From positions 558,001 through 622,000 of the forward strand of contig NZ_CP034873.1 in assembly GCF_005081445.1 (NCBI RefSeq): a stretch of DNA of 64,000 nucleotides, given 5' to 3'. Shown piece by piece: positions 10,553 through 20,972 of the stretch. Every line of letters starts with the position of its first letter. The stretch's first letter is position 1. The notes under the pieces were generated by a model. It saw nothing but the letters and a program-made list of their open reading frames with translations. It was not told the DNA's origin and did not search any database. The position numbers and the translations under genes were made by a program. Source of the DNA: Buchnera aphidicola (Hyadaphis tataricae) (GTDB lineage Bacteria > Pseudomonadota > Gammaproteobacteria > Enterobacterales > Enterobacteriaceae).

Positions 10553-10637
10553 GGTGAGATGTCCGAGAGGCTTAAGGAACACGCCTGGAAAGCGTGTATA
10601 TGGTAACGTATCAAGGGTTCGAATCCCTTTCTCACCA
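10553..10637 (+). tRNA. tRNA-Ser (anticodon GGA)
   Basis: This is a class II tRNA with a long variable arm, closely matching E. coli tRNA-Ser(GGA): acceptor GGTGAGA / TCTCACC, anticodon loop CTGGAAA and T arm GGGTTCGAATCCC. No CCA is encoded; the gene is followed by an A run, so the 3' end depends on tRNA nucleotidyltransferase. The discriminator base reads A instead of the usual serine G73. Confidence 0.95.
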
Positions 10638-10666
10638 AAAAAACACTCAACTTTTTTAAAAAATTT

Positions 10667-11380
10667 TTATTTGATTGTTAAAGCAGTTTCTAAAGCTATA
10701 TGCATCATATCATGAAAACTAGATTCTCTATCTTTTGAAGATAGTTTATCCTTGTTAATAAGATGATCAGATACTGTACATATTGATAATGCTTCAGCAT
10801 TTAGTTCAGATGTAACACCATATATTCCTGCTGTTTCCATATCCACACCTAGAATATTATATTGATTTAAAATCTTTAACATCTTTTGATCGTTATTATA
10901 AAAAGAATCTGTTGTGAAAAAATTACCAACATGTACCTCAATATTAATATTTTTTGCAGCATCTACAGCGCTACGTATCATATTAAAATTACCAATGGCA
11001 GCAAAATCATGATTATTAAATTTAATTCGATTAAACTTAGAATCAGTACAAGCTCCCATACTAATTACTATATCACGTAATTTAATATCGTTTCTTACAG
11101 CGCCACAGGTTCCTATTCGAATAATGTGTTTAACATTATATTCTACAATTAATTCTCTGATGTATAGGGCAGCAGATGGTATTCCTATACCATGACTCAT
11201 AACTGAAACTTTCTTATTTTTATAAAATCCAGTATAGGCTAACATTAAACGAACATTATTTATTTGATTAGAGTTATTTAAATAATTTTCAGCAATGTAT
11301 TTTGCTCTTAAAGGATCACCTGGCATAAGAACTATATCAGAAAAATCATTTTTATTACTATTTATATGAGGTGTAGGCAC
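10667..11380 (-). CDS. deoD: Purine nucleoside phosphorylase DeoD-type
   Basis: Reversibly phosphorolyses purine (deoxy)nucleosides to base and (deoxy)ribose-1-phosphate. The product has 237 residues (E. coli 239). I chose the GTG at 11380: an AAGGA ribosome binding site lies 9 bases upstream and the product then begins (M)PTPHINSNKNDF, as in E. coli. An upstream TTG (11407) would add nine residues without homology. The motifs LMPGDPLRAKYIAE, RIGTCGAV, MGACTDS and VDMETAGIYG are present, with the catalytic Asp in TVSDH. It lies 44 bases downstream of deoB, as in the E. coli deo operon without deoC and deoA. Confidence 0.95.
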   Translation of the reverse strand: MPTPHINSNKNDFSDIVLMPGDPLRAKYIAENYLNNSNQINNVRLMLAYTGFYKNKKVSVMSHGIGIPSAALYIRELIVEYNVKHIIRIGTCGAVRNDIKLRDIVISMGACTDSKFNRIKFNNHDFAAIGNFNMIRSAVDAAKNINIEVHVGNFFTTDSFYNNDQKMLKILNQYNILGVDMETAGIYGVTSELNAEALSICTVSDHLINKDKLSSKDRESSFHDMMHIALETALTIK

Positions 11381-11424
11381 TAATTTTTTCCTTTTTAAGA
11401 TATACAAAAATTTCTTACAAAAAT

Positions 11425-12648
11425 TTAAAGCATATTGATTCCATATGACATCTCGGATAATGAAAAATATCGAGCAATAGTTTGACCTATATCTGCAAAT
11501 GTTTTTCGATGCCCTAAAAAACGCGCTTTAATTCCTGGAGAATAAATTAATATAGGAACATTTTCTCTAGTATGATCGGTTCCAATCCAAGTTGGATCAC
11601 ATCCATGGTCTGCAGTCAATATTAATAAATCATTTTTTTGGACTAAACTCATGATATTAGTTAATTGTTTATCAAAAAATTCTAAACCTCGAGCATATCC
11701 AGATACGTCACGACGATGCCCCCAATGTGAATCAAAATCTACTAAATTAGTAAATACAATAGTATTATTTTTAGATATTTTTATTTGATTGATAGTATCA
11801 TTACATAATCTTTTTAAACCAGTAGATTCAATTTTTTTGCTAATACCAACGCCAGCATAAATATCAGAAATTTTTCCAATGGCAATGACCGTGCCTTTTT
11901 TTTCATCTATCAGTTTTTTTATTACTGTTGTAGAAAAAGGTTTCATTGAAAAATCTTTCCTACTGCCTGTACGTTGAAAAGTTAATTTATCTTTTCCAAT
12001 AAAAGGTCTTGCGATAACTCTAGCAACTTTATATGAACACTGATCTAAAATAACACGAATATTTTCACATAATTGATAAAGATTCGATATACCAAAATAA
12101 ACTTCATGACATGCTATTTGAACAACAGAATCCGATGAAGTATAAATAATTGGTTTTTTTGTTGTGATATGCTCTTCTCCTAAAGAAGCAATAATTTCAG
12201 TACCTGAAGCATGACAATTTCCAATAAAACCTTTTAAGTCGCAGTCTTGAATGATTTTTTGTAAAAGTTGTTTAGGAATACTATCTTTCAGTTTACTAAA
12301 ATAAAACCAATCATCTAAAACAGGAACTCCTGCTATTTCCCAATGTCCTGAAGTCGTATCTTTTCCAGAAGAGATTTCACTAGCAAAACCATAATTAGCA
12401 ATAATATTTTTATTATAATTAAAACCCAAAGGATATTTACCCGTAGATTCTTTATATGCTTCAGTTATGCCTAAATTTACTAAATTTGGAATATGCAAAG
12501 GACCTTTTCTTTGTATATTTGCTTGTCCTAAAAAACAATTGTTTGCTATATGTCCAAAAGTATCCGCACCAACATCGTTAAATTTTCCTGCATCAATACT
12601 AGAACCAATTCCAAAAGAATCTAAAACAATTAGAAAAACTCGTTTCAT
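11425..12648 (-). CDS. deoB: Phosphopentomutase
   Basis: Interconverts (deoxy)ribose-1- and 5-phosphates, linking DeoD products to the pentose phosphate pool. It is a 407-residue alkaline-phosphatase-superfamily enzyme, the same length as E. coli. The ATG at 12648 ([15 protein letters not shown]) matches the E. coli start. Metal-binding motifs are visible: VLDSFGIG at residues 6-13 and, near the C-terminus, [22 protein letters not shown] and GTDHTRE. It is upstream of deoD. With deoC and deoA gone, the pair probably serves purine salvage rather than deoxynucleoside catabolism. Confidence 0.97.
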   Translation of the reverse strand: MKRVFLIVLDSFGIGSSIDAGKFNDVGADTFGHIANNCFLGQANIQRKGPLHIPNLVNLGITEAYKESTGKYPLGFNYNKNIIANYGFASEISSGKDTTSGHWEIAGVPVLDDWFYFSKLKDSIPKQLLQKIIQDCDLKGFIGNCHASGTEIIASLGEEHITTKKPIIYTSSDSVVQIACHEVYFGISNLYQLCENIRVILDQCSYKVARVIARPFIGKDKLTFQRTGSRKDFSMKPFSTTVIKKLIDEKKGTVIAIGKISDIYAGVGISKKIESTGLKRLCNDTINQIKISKNNTIVFTNLVDFDSHWGHRRDVSGYARGLEFFDKQLTNIMSLVQKNDLLILTADHGCDPTWIGTDHTRENVPILIYSPGIKARFLGHRKTFADIGQTIARYFSLSEMSYGINML

Positions 12649-12703
12649 TATCAAGTGTCCAAAACAATTAATTAAGAAAATAGTTATATTATTTATTTAT
12701 AAA

Positions 12704-14305
12704 TTATTGCTCTGTAATTTTTGTTAAATCAAAAGCAATATCAGAATATGCGTTCATAACGATCTTTAAATTAGCAGTACTCGGTGCTAAATATATTAAA
12801 GTTTTGAAGGCATCATAAGCTAAATGCATACGATTATTTTTTTTAAAATCATCAATAATAGAATTATTCTTACACCTAATCCATCTAGCTAGAGTAACAT
12901 TGACTTTTTCATATATTACTTCTATGTTATATTCTATTTTTAAACGCTGTATGACTACATCAAATTGCAACGTTCCAATAGCTCCTAAAATCACATCATT
13001 ATTATGTATTCGATAAAATATCTGTATCGCCCCTTCTTCTGATAATTGAGCTAGACCTTTTTTTAATTGCTTTTTTTTAAGAGGATTTTTTAAATCAATT
13101 TTACAAAATATTTCTGGAGCAAAACTAGGCATGCCAATAAATTTTATGTTTTCGCCTTCTGTAAATGTATCGCCAATTTTAATAGTACCATGATTATGAA
13201 ATCCTATAATATCACCAGGATAAGCTTTATCTATTGAGAATCTATCGCCAGCTAAAAAACAAAAAGCATCAGAAACTATGATAGTTTTTTTTGCTTGTAC
13301 ATGTTTTAATTGCATTCCTTTTTTATACTTTCCTGACACTATTCTCACAAACGCTATACGATCACGATGTTTTAAATCCATATTTGCTTGAATTTTAAAA
13401 ACAAATCCTGTAAATTTTTTTTCATAAGGAGCTACTTTACGTTTGTTAGTATGACGATACGAGGGAGCAGGAGCCCATTCTATCAAACTCGTTAATATAT
13501 GATCTATGCCAAAATTTTTAAGAGCACTGCCAAAAAAAATAGGACTAGATTTACCTTTCAAAAATTTCTGATGATTAAATTTAGGATATAAATTAATGAT
13601 TAACTCTAATTCTTGAAGAATATAGTCAACTGATGGTATATCAATTTTTTGATCTAATAAAATTTTAGATAAGGTATATATGTTATTGCAAACTAAAAAA
13701 TTCTGTTTATCAAATCTATTGTTTTGATACAAATCAATGATTTTCTTATGAATATGATAAACACCTTTAAAATTTTTTCCACAACTTATTGGCCAAGTGA
13801 TTGGAGTGCATTGTAGTTTTAACTCTTTTTCAATTTCATCTAAAATGTCTATTGGTTCAAGACTATCACGATCTAACTTATTAATAAATGTGATAACAGG
13901 AGTATTATGAATACGCGTTACTTCTATTAATTTCTTTGTTCTATCTTCAATGCCTTTTGCTGCATCAATAATGATCAAACAACAATCGACAGCGGTCAAA
14001 ATACGATAAGTATCTTCTGAAAAATCTTGATGACCTGGAGTATCTAATAAATTAACTAAAATATTTTTATATTGAAATTGTATTACTGAAGTAGTAACAG
14101 AAATACCTCTTTGTTTTTCAATATCCATCCAATCTGATTTTGCATATTTTTTATTTCCTCTACCCTTTACTACTCCAGAAGTACGAATTACTTTGCCAAG
14201 TAACAACATTTTCTCAGTAATAGTAGTTTTTCCAGCATCAGGATGAGAAATAATCGCGAATGTTCTTCTTTTGTTTAATTCTTTTTCATAATTTGAATTC
14301 AACAT
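12704..14305 (-). CDS. prfC: Peptide chain release factor 3
   Basis: RF3 is a GTPase that recycles RF1 and RF2 from the ribosome after termination. It has 533 residues (E. coli 529). The GTP-binding domain has SHPDAGKTTITEK near residues 19-31, GISVTTSV near 65-72, DTPGHQDFSED near 88-98 and INKLDRD near 139-145. The start ATG is at 14305 (MLNSNYEKEL). Upstream of deoB on the same strand; in E. coli prfC is also near deoCABD, with osmY and the yjj genes between them, all deleted here. Confidence 0.96.
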   Translation of the reverse strand: MLNSNYEKELNKRRTFAIISHPDAGKTTITEKMLLLGKVIRTSGVVKGRGNKKYAKSDWMDIEKQRGISVTTSVIQFQYKNILVNLLDTPGHQDFSEDTYRILTAVDCCLIIIDAAKGIEDRTKKLIEVTRIHNTPVITFINKLDRDSLEPIDILDEIEKELKLQCTPITWPISCGKNFKGVYHIHKKIIDLYQNNRFDKQNFLVCNNIYTLSKILLDQKIDIPSVDYILQELELIINLYPKFNHQKFLKGKSSPIFFGSALKNFGIDHILTSLIEWAPAPSYRHTNKRKVAPYEKKFTGFVFKIQANMDLKHRDRIAFVRIVSGKYKKGMQLKHVQAKKTIIVSDAFCFLAGDRFSIDKAYPGDIIGFHNHGTIKIGDTFTEGENIKFIGMPSFAPEIFCKIDLKNPLKKKQLKKGLAQLSEEGAIQIFYRIHNNDVILGAIGTLQFDVVIQRLKIEYNIEVIYEKVNVTLARWIRCKNNSIIDDFKKNNRMHLAYDAFKTLIYLAPSTANLKIVMNAYSDIAFDLTKITEQ

Positions 14306-15307
14306 AATATGCAAGTGCTCATTATAAAATATTTAATTTAAAACAATTAATACATCAACATGCACACAGCAAAAATTGTTTCATTAATATTAAATGCAAC
14401 ATCTTTTATATTTTTTTAAGTTGTGTTGTTAGAAATGTTTATCGAAACACAAAAAATTCATGATGTTTTCTTGAAACATTTTTAAATAATTTTAGTGTAT
14501 TTAGTATTTGATGTATATATTCAAAAAAATAAAATTCAAGTTTTTGTTATTTAAATCGCATTACAAATGCAAATCATTAACGATTTAATAAAAACATAGA
14601 ATGAAAAAATTGATAATAAAATTATGCCGTTTTTATAAAAAATTATTCATAATTACATTTTGAATTATCTTTAATTTTTTATAAAAATATCTATTATATT
14701 GCACCGAAAGCATAAGTAATAAATTATAGTTATTTATCTATAATATTAGATATGATTGCAATAAACTTAAAACAATTGTTCTTTATTAAAAAAAATTTAC
14801 ATTATAAAAAATTGTTTAATATTTTAAAAAAATTAAATATGGTTGTATTGTTTGATATTTTTAAAGTGTTATCGTTTTTAAAAAAAACACAAAAATTTTA
14901 AAAAAAAGATAAAATCATAAAAATCTAAAAAATATTAATTTAATACAGTCATTTTTTAGGCAATTTATCTTTAAAAATATTTTTAAAACTATGTTTTTAT
15001 TATAGAATCATGGATGATAGTTATAAGTTAAGAATACTTAAAATTCCAGTAGATTGTTATCTCTTAAAATGTATGGAGATTTTTACATCTATTTATTTAA
15101 ATTACGTGAAAGATGCTTGTGATGAAATAAATGTAGTTTCAATCTAGAAGAGTAAAATGTGAATAGATCTAAAAAAACATATTTTTAAATATACAATTAG
15201 TATTCATTGTTGATAATATTAATATGCTTTTTAAAAACAATGAATCAATAGTGTTATCTATTCGTTGCATATAAACATATTTTTACATTCAAAAAAATGC
15301 AAGACAG
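14306..15307. other. 1-kb eroded intergenic region between prfC and nfuA
   Basis: About 1,000 bases hold no confident gene. Most of it is near-pure A/T. The exception is a patch at 14944-15147 (plus) with slightly higher G+C and a continuous reading frame, listed separately. The interval lies at a junction where E. coli linkage breaks (prfC/deo on one side, nfuA/bioH on the other), so it may hold remains of lost genes. Confidence 0.55.
14944..15147 (+). other. Possible gene fragment or small ORF
   Basis: A 67-codon frame is open from after a stop at 14941 to the TAG at 15145, with the first ATG at 15010 (45 residues, starting MDDSYKLRILKIPVDCYLL). It has more balanced base use than the surrounding spacer and contains three cysteines. 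It has no good ribosome binding site, and I recognise no homolog. It could be a decaying gene or chance. Confidence 0.2.
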
Positions 15308-15886
15308 CTAATAAAAAGAATGTTTTCCATGTAAGTGTTTTGTTTCATCACGGACTTCTTGTATTTCAGGAAACAAACGTAACATTTTTTTTTCAACAGT
15401 TTCTTTTAACGTCAATCCAATCATTGAACATCCATTACAACCACCTTGAAACTTTATTATTGCAATACCTCTCGAATTAATTTCGATTAATTCAACCGAT
15501 CCTCCATGCATAGATAGCTGAGGATTAATTTCGGAATGCAAAAAATATTTTACTTTATCTTCTAATAATGAAAATTTTCTTTTCAAAATATTAAATTTAG
15601 AATATGGTGCTTTTAAGGTTAACTGTGAACCTAAGTTATCATGTACAAGATCGATCTCAGAGTTTTTTAAATACGAAATAATATTTTTATTGACATAGAT
15701 AAAAAATCCATCATATTTTAATTGAATATCTGACGTCTCTATTTCATCTTCTAAACAATAAGAAAGTCCACATTCTGCATGAGGCGTGCCAGGATTTATG
15801 ATAAAAATACGTATTTGAGTTCCTAAAGGTTCTTTGAGTAGTAGTGATTGAAAATGTTTTTGTGCATTTTTAGAAACATTAATCAT
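15308..15886 (-). CDS. nfuA: Fe-S biogenesis protein NfuA
   Basis: A carrier that delivers [4Fe-4S] clusters to apo-enzymes under iron limitation or oxidative stress. The 192-residue protein (E. coli 191) has an N-terminal degenerate A-type domain (about 1-95) and a C-terminal Nfu domain with the cluster-binding CxxC at Cys150 and Cys153 ([13 protein letters not shown]). The start ATG is at 15886. It is divergent from bioH. In E. coli bioH-gntX-nfuA are linked; gntX is lost here. A likely client is the radical SAM and Fe-S machinery, such as the MutY and HemW of this window. Confidence 0.96.
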   Translation of the reverse strand: MINVSKNAQKHFQSLLLKEPLGTQIRIFIINPGTPHAECGLSYCLEDEIETSDIQLKYDGFFIYVNKNIISYLKNSEIDLVHDNLGSQLTLKAPYSKFNILKRKFSLLEDKVKYFLHSEINPQLSMHGGSVELIEINSRGIAIIKFQGGCNGCSMIGLTLKETVEKKMLRLFPEIQEVRDETKHLHGKHSFY

Positions 15887-16030
15887 AATAGTTATTATAA
15901 TAAATTTTAATATATTAAAGATTTTAGTGTTTTATTCTAATAAATACAAGAACATTTAAATCAAACAATATATTTAATTAATGATGATAAAAATCAATTA
16001 TATCATATACAAATAATGTAAAGAGAAAAA

Positions 16031-16807
16031 ATGCAAAATTTTTATTGGAATACGATAGGAAAAGGAAAAATCAATATTGTTTTGTTAAGTGGATGGGGAA
16101 TTAATGTAAAAATCTGGTTATTTATCATAAAACAACTTCCACCGTGTTTTAAATTTCACTTGATAGATCTTCCTGGATTAGGAAAAAACAAAGAATTGGA
16201 TCCAATGAAAATAGATCAAATTATTTACATGTTGCATTGTTTTATGCCAAAAAAATCTATTTGGTTAGGATGGTCAATGGGAGGATTAATTGCAAGTCGA
16301 TTTGCGTTATCTTATCCAAATGATACTTTAGCTATTGTGAGTGTAGCATCTTCTCCATGTTTTATAAAAAAAGACAACTGGCCAGGACTAGAAAAAAATG
16401 TTATTAAACAATTTTATATCAATTTAAAAACAAATTATCAAAAAACAATAAAAAATTTTATATATTTACAAATGACTGATTCAAATAAGTCAATGCAAGA
16501 TTGGAAAGTTTTTAAAAATATATTATCTATCGATCCAGATCCTAATTTAAAATCTTTAAAAAATGGATTAGATATAATTTCTTCAACAGACATTCGTTTA
16601 GAAATGATGTTTCTCAAAGTTCCGCTTTTGCGTGTATATGGTCACTTAGATAGCTTAGTACCAAAAAAAATCATTACAATACTTGATATAAAATGGCCTA
16701 ATACATATTCTAAGATAATCAAAAAAGCTGCTCATATTCCATTTTTATCACACAAAAAAGAATTTTGTTTCATATTATTACAGTTTATACGTTCATTACG
16801 TTTATAA
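16031..16807 (+). CDS. bioH: Pimeloyl-ACP methyl ester carboxylesterase BioH
   Basis: Hydrolyses pimeloyl-ACP methyl ester, ending the pimelate stage of biotin synthesis. It is a 258-residue alpha/beta hydrolase (E. coli 256). The catalytic triad is visible: nucleophile Ser in GWSMGG near residue 80, Asp in YGHLDSLVP near 205, and His in AAHIPFLSHKKEF near 235. The oxyanion motif LLSGWGINVKIW lies near 18-29. It is divergent from nfuA and ends at a G/C hairpin before ssb. Its retention suggests biotin is made by the symbiont. Confidence 0.94.
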   Translation: MQNFYWNTIGKGKINIVLLSGWGINVKIWLFIIKQLPPCFKFHLIDLPGLGKNKELDPMKIDQIIYMLHCFMPKKSIWLGWSMGGLIASRFALSYPNDTLAIVSVASSPCFIKKDNWPGLEKNVIKQFYINLKTNYQKTIKNFIYLQMTDSNKSMQDWKVFKNILSIDPDPNLKSLKNGLDIISSTDIRLEMMFLKVPLLRVYGHLDSLVPKKIITILDIKWPNTYSKIIKKAAHIPFLSHKKEFCFILLQFIRSLRL

Positions 16808-16823
16808 TTTAATAAACATTAAC

Positions 16824-16843
16824 AGCCCCAATAAACCGGGGCT
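16824..16843. terminator. Terminator between bioH and ssb
   Basis: Arms AGCCCC (16824-16829) and GGGGCT (16838-16843) enclose an 8-base loop between convergent bioH and ssb. It is conspicuously G/C-rich in an A/T spacer, and a T run follows on the plus strand at 16855-16860. It probably terminates bioH and perhaps ssb as well. Confidence 0.65.
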
Positions 16844-16870
16844 AAATACATATATTTTTTCACGTTATCT

Positions 16871-17386
16871 TTAAAAAGGTATTTCATCATCAAAATCAAT
16901 TTCTTCAGGATTCAAAGAATCTTTATTTAATTTATATTTTTCTGGATTCTTTTCTTCTAAATCAACTTTTTCAGTATTTTTGTCTTTAGAAAAATTATTT
17001 TTGTTGTTATTGATAGCAGTAGCTTGAACATTAGAACTTCTACTTCCTAACATTTGCATAGTTCCACCAATATTCACAATAACCTCTGTAGTATATCGTT
17101 CAAAACCATTTTGATCTTGCCATTTTCTAGTTTGCAAGGAACCTTCAATATACACTTGCGAACCCTTTCTCAAATATTCGCCAGCAATTTCTGCTAATTT
17201 ACCAAATAATACTACTCGATGCCATTCTGTTTTTTCTTTATTTTCTCCAGTACTCTTATCCTTCCAATTTTCTGAAGTGGCTAATGTCATATTCACTACT
17301 GCATTACCATTAGGCATATAACGCACCTCAGGATCTTGACCTAAATGACCTACAAGAATTACTTTATTTACACCTCTACTTGCCAT
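16871..17386 (-). CDS. ssb: Single-stranded DNA-binding protein
   Basis: Homotetrameric SSB coats ssDNA at forks and recruits partners. It has 171 residues (E. coli 178). The OB fold spans about 1-112, with [23 protein letters not shown] at the N-terminus and key segments [14 protein letters not shown] and KGSQVYIEG. The Gly/Gln-rich linker of E. coli is replaced by a charged Lys/Asn/Glu linker (about 113-160). The acidic interaction tip ends DFDDEIPF, so docking of partners such as exonuclease I (sbcB, here) should be preserved. Confidence 0.97.
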   Translation of the reverse strand: MASRGVNKVILVGHLGQDPEVRYMPNGNAVVNMTLATSENWKDKSTGENKEKTEWHRVVLFGKLAEIAGEYLRKGSQVYIEGSLQTRKWQDQNGFERYTTEVIVNIGGTMQMLGSRSSNVQATAINNNKNNFSKDKNTEKVDLEEKNPEKYKLNKDSLNPEEIDFDDEIPF

Positions 17387-17901
17387 AATGAAAACTCCAC
17401 TTTTTTAAATTGAATTCAGCACGAAATATTTTTATAAATATAAATTTTAATTATACATCGTAAATGTTTTATTTAGTATGATCACATTTATAAAAGTGAT
17501 ATATTATTTTTTTTGATGTTTAAAACAATAATGTTTTTATTAATATATTTTTTATATAAATCACAAAATAAATTAAAAAATATTCAACACCCTTCTAAAA
17601 TAATTTATTAATACAATTTTGTTTTTGTTCAAAAAAATCACAAGATATAAAAAATTATTAAATATCTTTAAAACACTTTTAAATATAAAAATATTTTATC
17701 ATGCAAAATACAAGCAAATTTTTTTTAAATATATGAAATATTACTGATACATCTTTAACACGCTCATTAAGTTTATACTATATAAAAATATCGAAAATTT
17801 TAAAACATGACTTAAATAAATTAATTATCAAATCATGTGTTATTGCGATCTTAAAATATAATTTCATAGTAATTTACTAAATAATGGTATATGCAATAAA
17901 T
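17387..17901. other. AT-rich divergent promoter region between ssb and dnaB
   Basis: About 500 bases between divergent ssb and dnaB contain no gene. The sequence is almost entirely A/T, with occasional C-rich patches (for example near 17589). It must contain both promoters, but no convincing -35/-10 pair, operator or hairpin stands out. Confidence 0.5.
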
Positions 17902-19281
17902 ATGGCTAAAAATAAATTATATTTACATCAGATTAATAGATTAAAAATTCCGCCTCACTCTTTAGAAGCAGAACAATCAGTTTTAGGTGGGCTAATGTTA
18001 GATAATGAACAATGGGACACAGTTTCTGAACATGTCGTCGCAGATGATTTTTTTAGCAAACCCCATCGATTGATCTTTCAGGAAATGCAAAAACTGCTAG
18101 ATTTAGGATATCCTATTGATTTAATTACTTTATCTGAATCTTTAGAGCAAAAAGGTAAATTAGAAAGCGTAGGTAGATTTTCTTATTTAGCTGAACTGTC
18201 AAAAAATACGCCTAGCACGGCTAATATCATTGCATATGCTGATATCGTCAGAGAACGTGCAATAGTTAGAGAAATGATATTAGTTGCTAATAAAATAGCT
18301 AATGCTGGATATGATACACAAGGTAGAAAAAGTGAAGAATTGTTAGATTATGCAGAATCTAGTGTTTTTAAGATAGCTGAAAAACGCTTTAAAAAAGACT
18401 CAGGTCCAAAAAATGTAGAACAAATTCTTGATGAAACTGTTTCTAATATTGAAAAATTATTTTTATCACCTCATGATGGTGTCACAGGAATTAACACAGG
18501 ATATCAAGATTTAAACAAAAAAACATCAGGACTACAACGTTCTGAATTAATCATTATTGCAGCAAGACCTTCTATGGGTAAAACAACATTTGCAATGAAT
18601 TTATGCGAAAATGCTGCAATGCTTTACGATAAACCTGTTCTAATTTTTAGTTTAGAAATGCCAGGAGAACAAATTATGATGCGAATGTTAGCTTCATTAT
18701 CTAGAGTAAGTCAAGCTAGCATTCGAACTGGACAATTAAATGATGAAGATTGGGCGCGTATGTCTGGTACTATTAATGTATTACTCAAAAAAAAGAACAT
18801 TTATATTGATGATTCTTCGGCATTAACTCCAAGTGAAGTTCGTTCAAGAGCAAGAAGAATTTATCGAGAAAACAATGGTCTAACTTTAATTATGGTTGAT
18901 TATTTACAATTAATGAGAGTACCTGCTTTATCAGATAATCGCACTCTTGAAATTGCAGAAATTTCTAGAACTTTAAAAGCATTAGCGAAAGAACTTCAAG
19001 TTCCAGTAATTGCACTATCTCAGCTTAACCGTTCTTTAGAACAAAGATCAGACAAAAGACCAGTAAATTCAGATTTGCGTGAATCTGGTTCATTAGAACA
19101 GGATGCAGATCTAATTATGTTTATATATCGTGATGAGGTTTATCATGAAAATAGTGATTTAAAAGGAATAGCTGAAATAATAATAGGTAAACAAAGAAAT
19201 GGTCCGATTGGAACAGTATGTTTAACTTTTAATGGAAATTGGTCAAGATTTGATAATTACTCTGGTGCAAAATATGATTAA
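17902..19281 (+). CDS. dnaB: Replicative DNA helicase DnaB
   Basis: Hexameric 5'-3' helicase of the replication fork. It has 459 residues (E. coli 471). An N-terminal domain (about 15-120) includes PPHSLEAEQSVLGGLMLD. The C-terminal RecA-like domain has Walker A ARPSMGKTTF near 225, Walker B LIMVDYLQLM near 330 and the arginine-finger region KQRNGPIGTV near 430. I prefer the ATG at 17902 (MAKNKLYLHQ); an in-frame ATG at 17884 would add six residues, and neither has a clear ribosome binding site. It pairs functionally with ssb, divergently encoded next door. Confidence 0.96.
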   Translation: MAKNKLYLHQINRLKIPPHSLEAEQSVLGGLMLDNEQWDTVSEHVVADDFFSKPHRLIFQEMQKLLDLGYPIDLITLSESLEQKGKLESVGRFSYLAELSKNTPSTANIIAYADIVRERAIVREMILVANKIANAGYDTQGRKSEELLDYAESSVFKIAEKRFKKDSGPKNVEQILDETVSNIEKLFLSPHDGVTGINTGYQDLNKKTSGLQRSELIIIAARPSMGKTTFAMNLCENAAMLYDKPVLIFSLEMPGEQIMMRMLASLSRVSQASIRTGQLNDEDWARMSGTINVLLKKKNIYIDDSSALTPSEVRSRARRIYRENNGLTLIMVDYLQLMRVPALSDNRTLEIAEISRTLKALAKELQVPVIALSQLNRSLEQRSDKRPVNSDLRESGSLEQDADLIMFIYRDEVYHENSDLKGIAEIIIGKQRNGPIGTVCLTFNGNWSRFDNYSGAKYD

Positions 19282-19562
19282 TTATTTAATATAGCTGCAG
19301 TTATATTTAAATTTTTATATCATTAAACAAATTATCAAAAAATATTTTTTTAATTATTTAACAAAAAAATTAATTTTTTTAAAACATCATTTAAATAATA
19401 AAAAAAAATTTTATAACACCAGCTCTTCAATATATTTTAAAAAAATAATAGAATAATTAAAATAATATTGTTTTGGTTTTAGATATAGAATTATAAAAAA
19501 TATTTAAAATAAAAATACAATTTTAATTGTCTTAAACATCTTTTAAATTACAAGAACACAAC

Positions 19563-20537
19563 ATGCATAATAGAAAAAATATAAAAATTGGAATAATCAT
19601 GGATCCTATTGAATCTATTAATATAAAGAAAGATTCAAGTTTTGCTATTTTAATAGAAGCTCAAAAAAGACATTACAAAATTTATTACATGGAAATAAGT
19701 GATTTATATTTGCAAAATGGTCACCCATATGCACGAGTTCGTTTAATTCAACTAGAGAAAAATACAAAACAATGGTTTAAAACAATTGTTGAAAAAAATA
19801 TTTCTTTAACTGTATTAGATGTTATTTTAATGAGAAAAGATCCTCCTTTCAATATAGAGTTTATTTACTCAACATATATATTAGAAAGAGCAGAAAAAAA
19901 AGGTGTATTGATAATTAATAAACCTCAAAGTTTACGCGATTGTAACGAAAAAATATTCATCTCTTGGTTTTCTGAGCTTACAACAGACACTTTAGTAACA
20001 AGAAATAAATCACAAATATATGCATTTTTGAGCAAACATAAAGATATTATCATCAAACCACTAGATGCTATGGGGGGATTTAATATATTCCGTATTCAAA
20101 AAAACGATTCCAATGTTTCAGTAATAATTGAGCATATGACTAAAAATGAAACAAAATTCTGCATGGTGCAAAATTATTTACCTGAAATAAAATTTGGAGA
20201 TAAAAGAATCTTAGTTGTTAACGGTCAACCTATACCGTGGTGTTTAGCCAGAATTCCAAAAATTGGAGAAACACGAGCAAATTTAGCAGCTGGAGGCATC
20301 GGTCAAATACAAAAACTTACTAAAACCGATTGGCAAATTGCTAATTATATATCTCCTCATTTAATAAAAAAAGGTCTCATTTTTGTAGGTTTAGATGTTA
20401 TAGGAGATAAATTAAGTGAAATTAATGTCACCAGCCCTACAGGAATTTGTGAAATTGAATCTAAAAAAAATATTTCTATTACAGGTATATTATTAGATTA
20501 TATTGAAAAAACAATACAGAAGAGATCAGAAAAATGA
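19563..20537 (+). CDS. gshB: Glutathione synthetase
   Basis: ATP-dependent ligation of gamma-glutamylcysteine and glycine. It is a 324-residue ATP-grasp enzyme (E. coli 316). The N-terminal domain starts KIGIIMDPIESINIKKDSS. The ATP-grasp core has IIKPLDAMGGFNIFR near residues 160-174, QNYLPEIKFGDKRILVV near 201-217 and GLDVIGDKLSEINVTSPTG near 278-296. The stop codon overlaps the ruvX start in an ATGA. In E. coli yqgE lies between gshB and yqgF; it is lost here, fusing the two into a coupled pair. Confidence 0.96.
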   Translation: MHNRKNIKIGIIMDPIESINIKKDSSFAILIEAQKRHYKIYYMEISDLYLQNGHPYARVRLIQLEKNTKQWFKTIVEKNISLTVLDVILMRKDPPFNIEFIYSTYILERAEKKGVLIINKPQSLRDCNEKIFISWFSELTTDTLVTRNKSQIYAFLSKHKDIIIKPLDAMGGFNIFRIQKNDSNVSVIIEHMTKNETKFCMVQNYLPEIKFGDKRILVVNGQPIPWCLARIPKIGETRANLAAGGIGQIQKLTKTDWQIANYISPHLIKKGLIFVGLDVIGDKLSEINVTSPTGICEIESKKNISITGILLDYIEKTIQKRSEK

Positions 20538-20944
20538 CCATAATAGCATTTGATTTTGGCATAAAAAAAATAGGGATAGCCGTAGGAGAAAATATTACTA
20601 AAACAGGAAAACCGCTAAATTGTTTAAATGCGCATTGTGGAACTCCTAATTGGAATAACATAAAAAAATTACTTCAATATTGGAAACCTGAAATAATCGT
20701 TGTAGGTCTACCATTAAATATGAATGGCACAAAACAAGATATAACTAAAAGATCAGAAAAATTCGCTGTTTTATTAAAAAATAAATTTAACATTTTAGTA
20801 GCCATGCATGACGAACGGCTTACGACTGCAGAAGCAAGATCCAAGTTTTTTGAAAATAAAAATTCTAAAAAATTAAAAAATAATATTCACTCTTTATCAG
20901 CTTTAATTATATTAGAAAGTTGGCTTAATCAAGCAAATATTTAA
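20534..20944 (+). CDS. ruvX: RuvX/YqgF, RNase H-fold nuclease for pre-16S rRNA
   Basis: A YqgF-family RNase H-fold protein implicated in 16S rRNA 5'-end maturation and previously proposed as a Holliday junction resolvase. It has 136 residues (E. coli 138). Catalytic acidic residues are in AFDFGIKKIGIAVG at residues 4-17 and in DERLTTAEA near 96-104, with VVGLPLNMNG near 57-66. The ATG overlaps the gshB stop, implying translational coupling. Confidence 0.94.
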   Translation: MTIIAFDFGIKKIGIAVGENITKTGKPLNCLNAHCGTPNWNNIKKLLQYWKPEIIVVGLPLNMNGTKQDITKRSEKFAVLLKNKFNILVAMHDERLTTAEARSKFFENKNSKKLKNNIHSLSALIILESWLNQANI

Positions 20945-20972
20945 TATTTCAAAATAAAAGATACAAAAAATT

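Noticed and set aside
15265-15480. ORF opposite the nfuA 3' end
   Set aside because: Shadow of nfuA, which has clear family motifs on the other strand.
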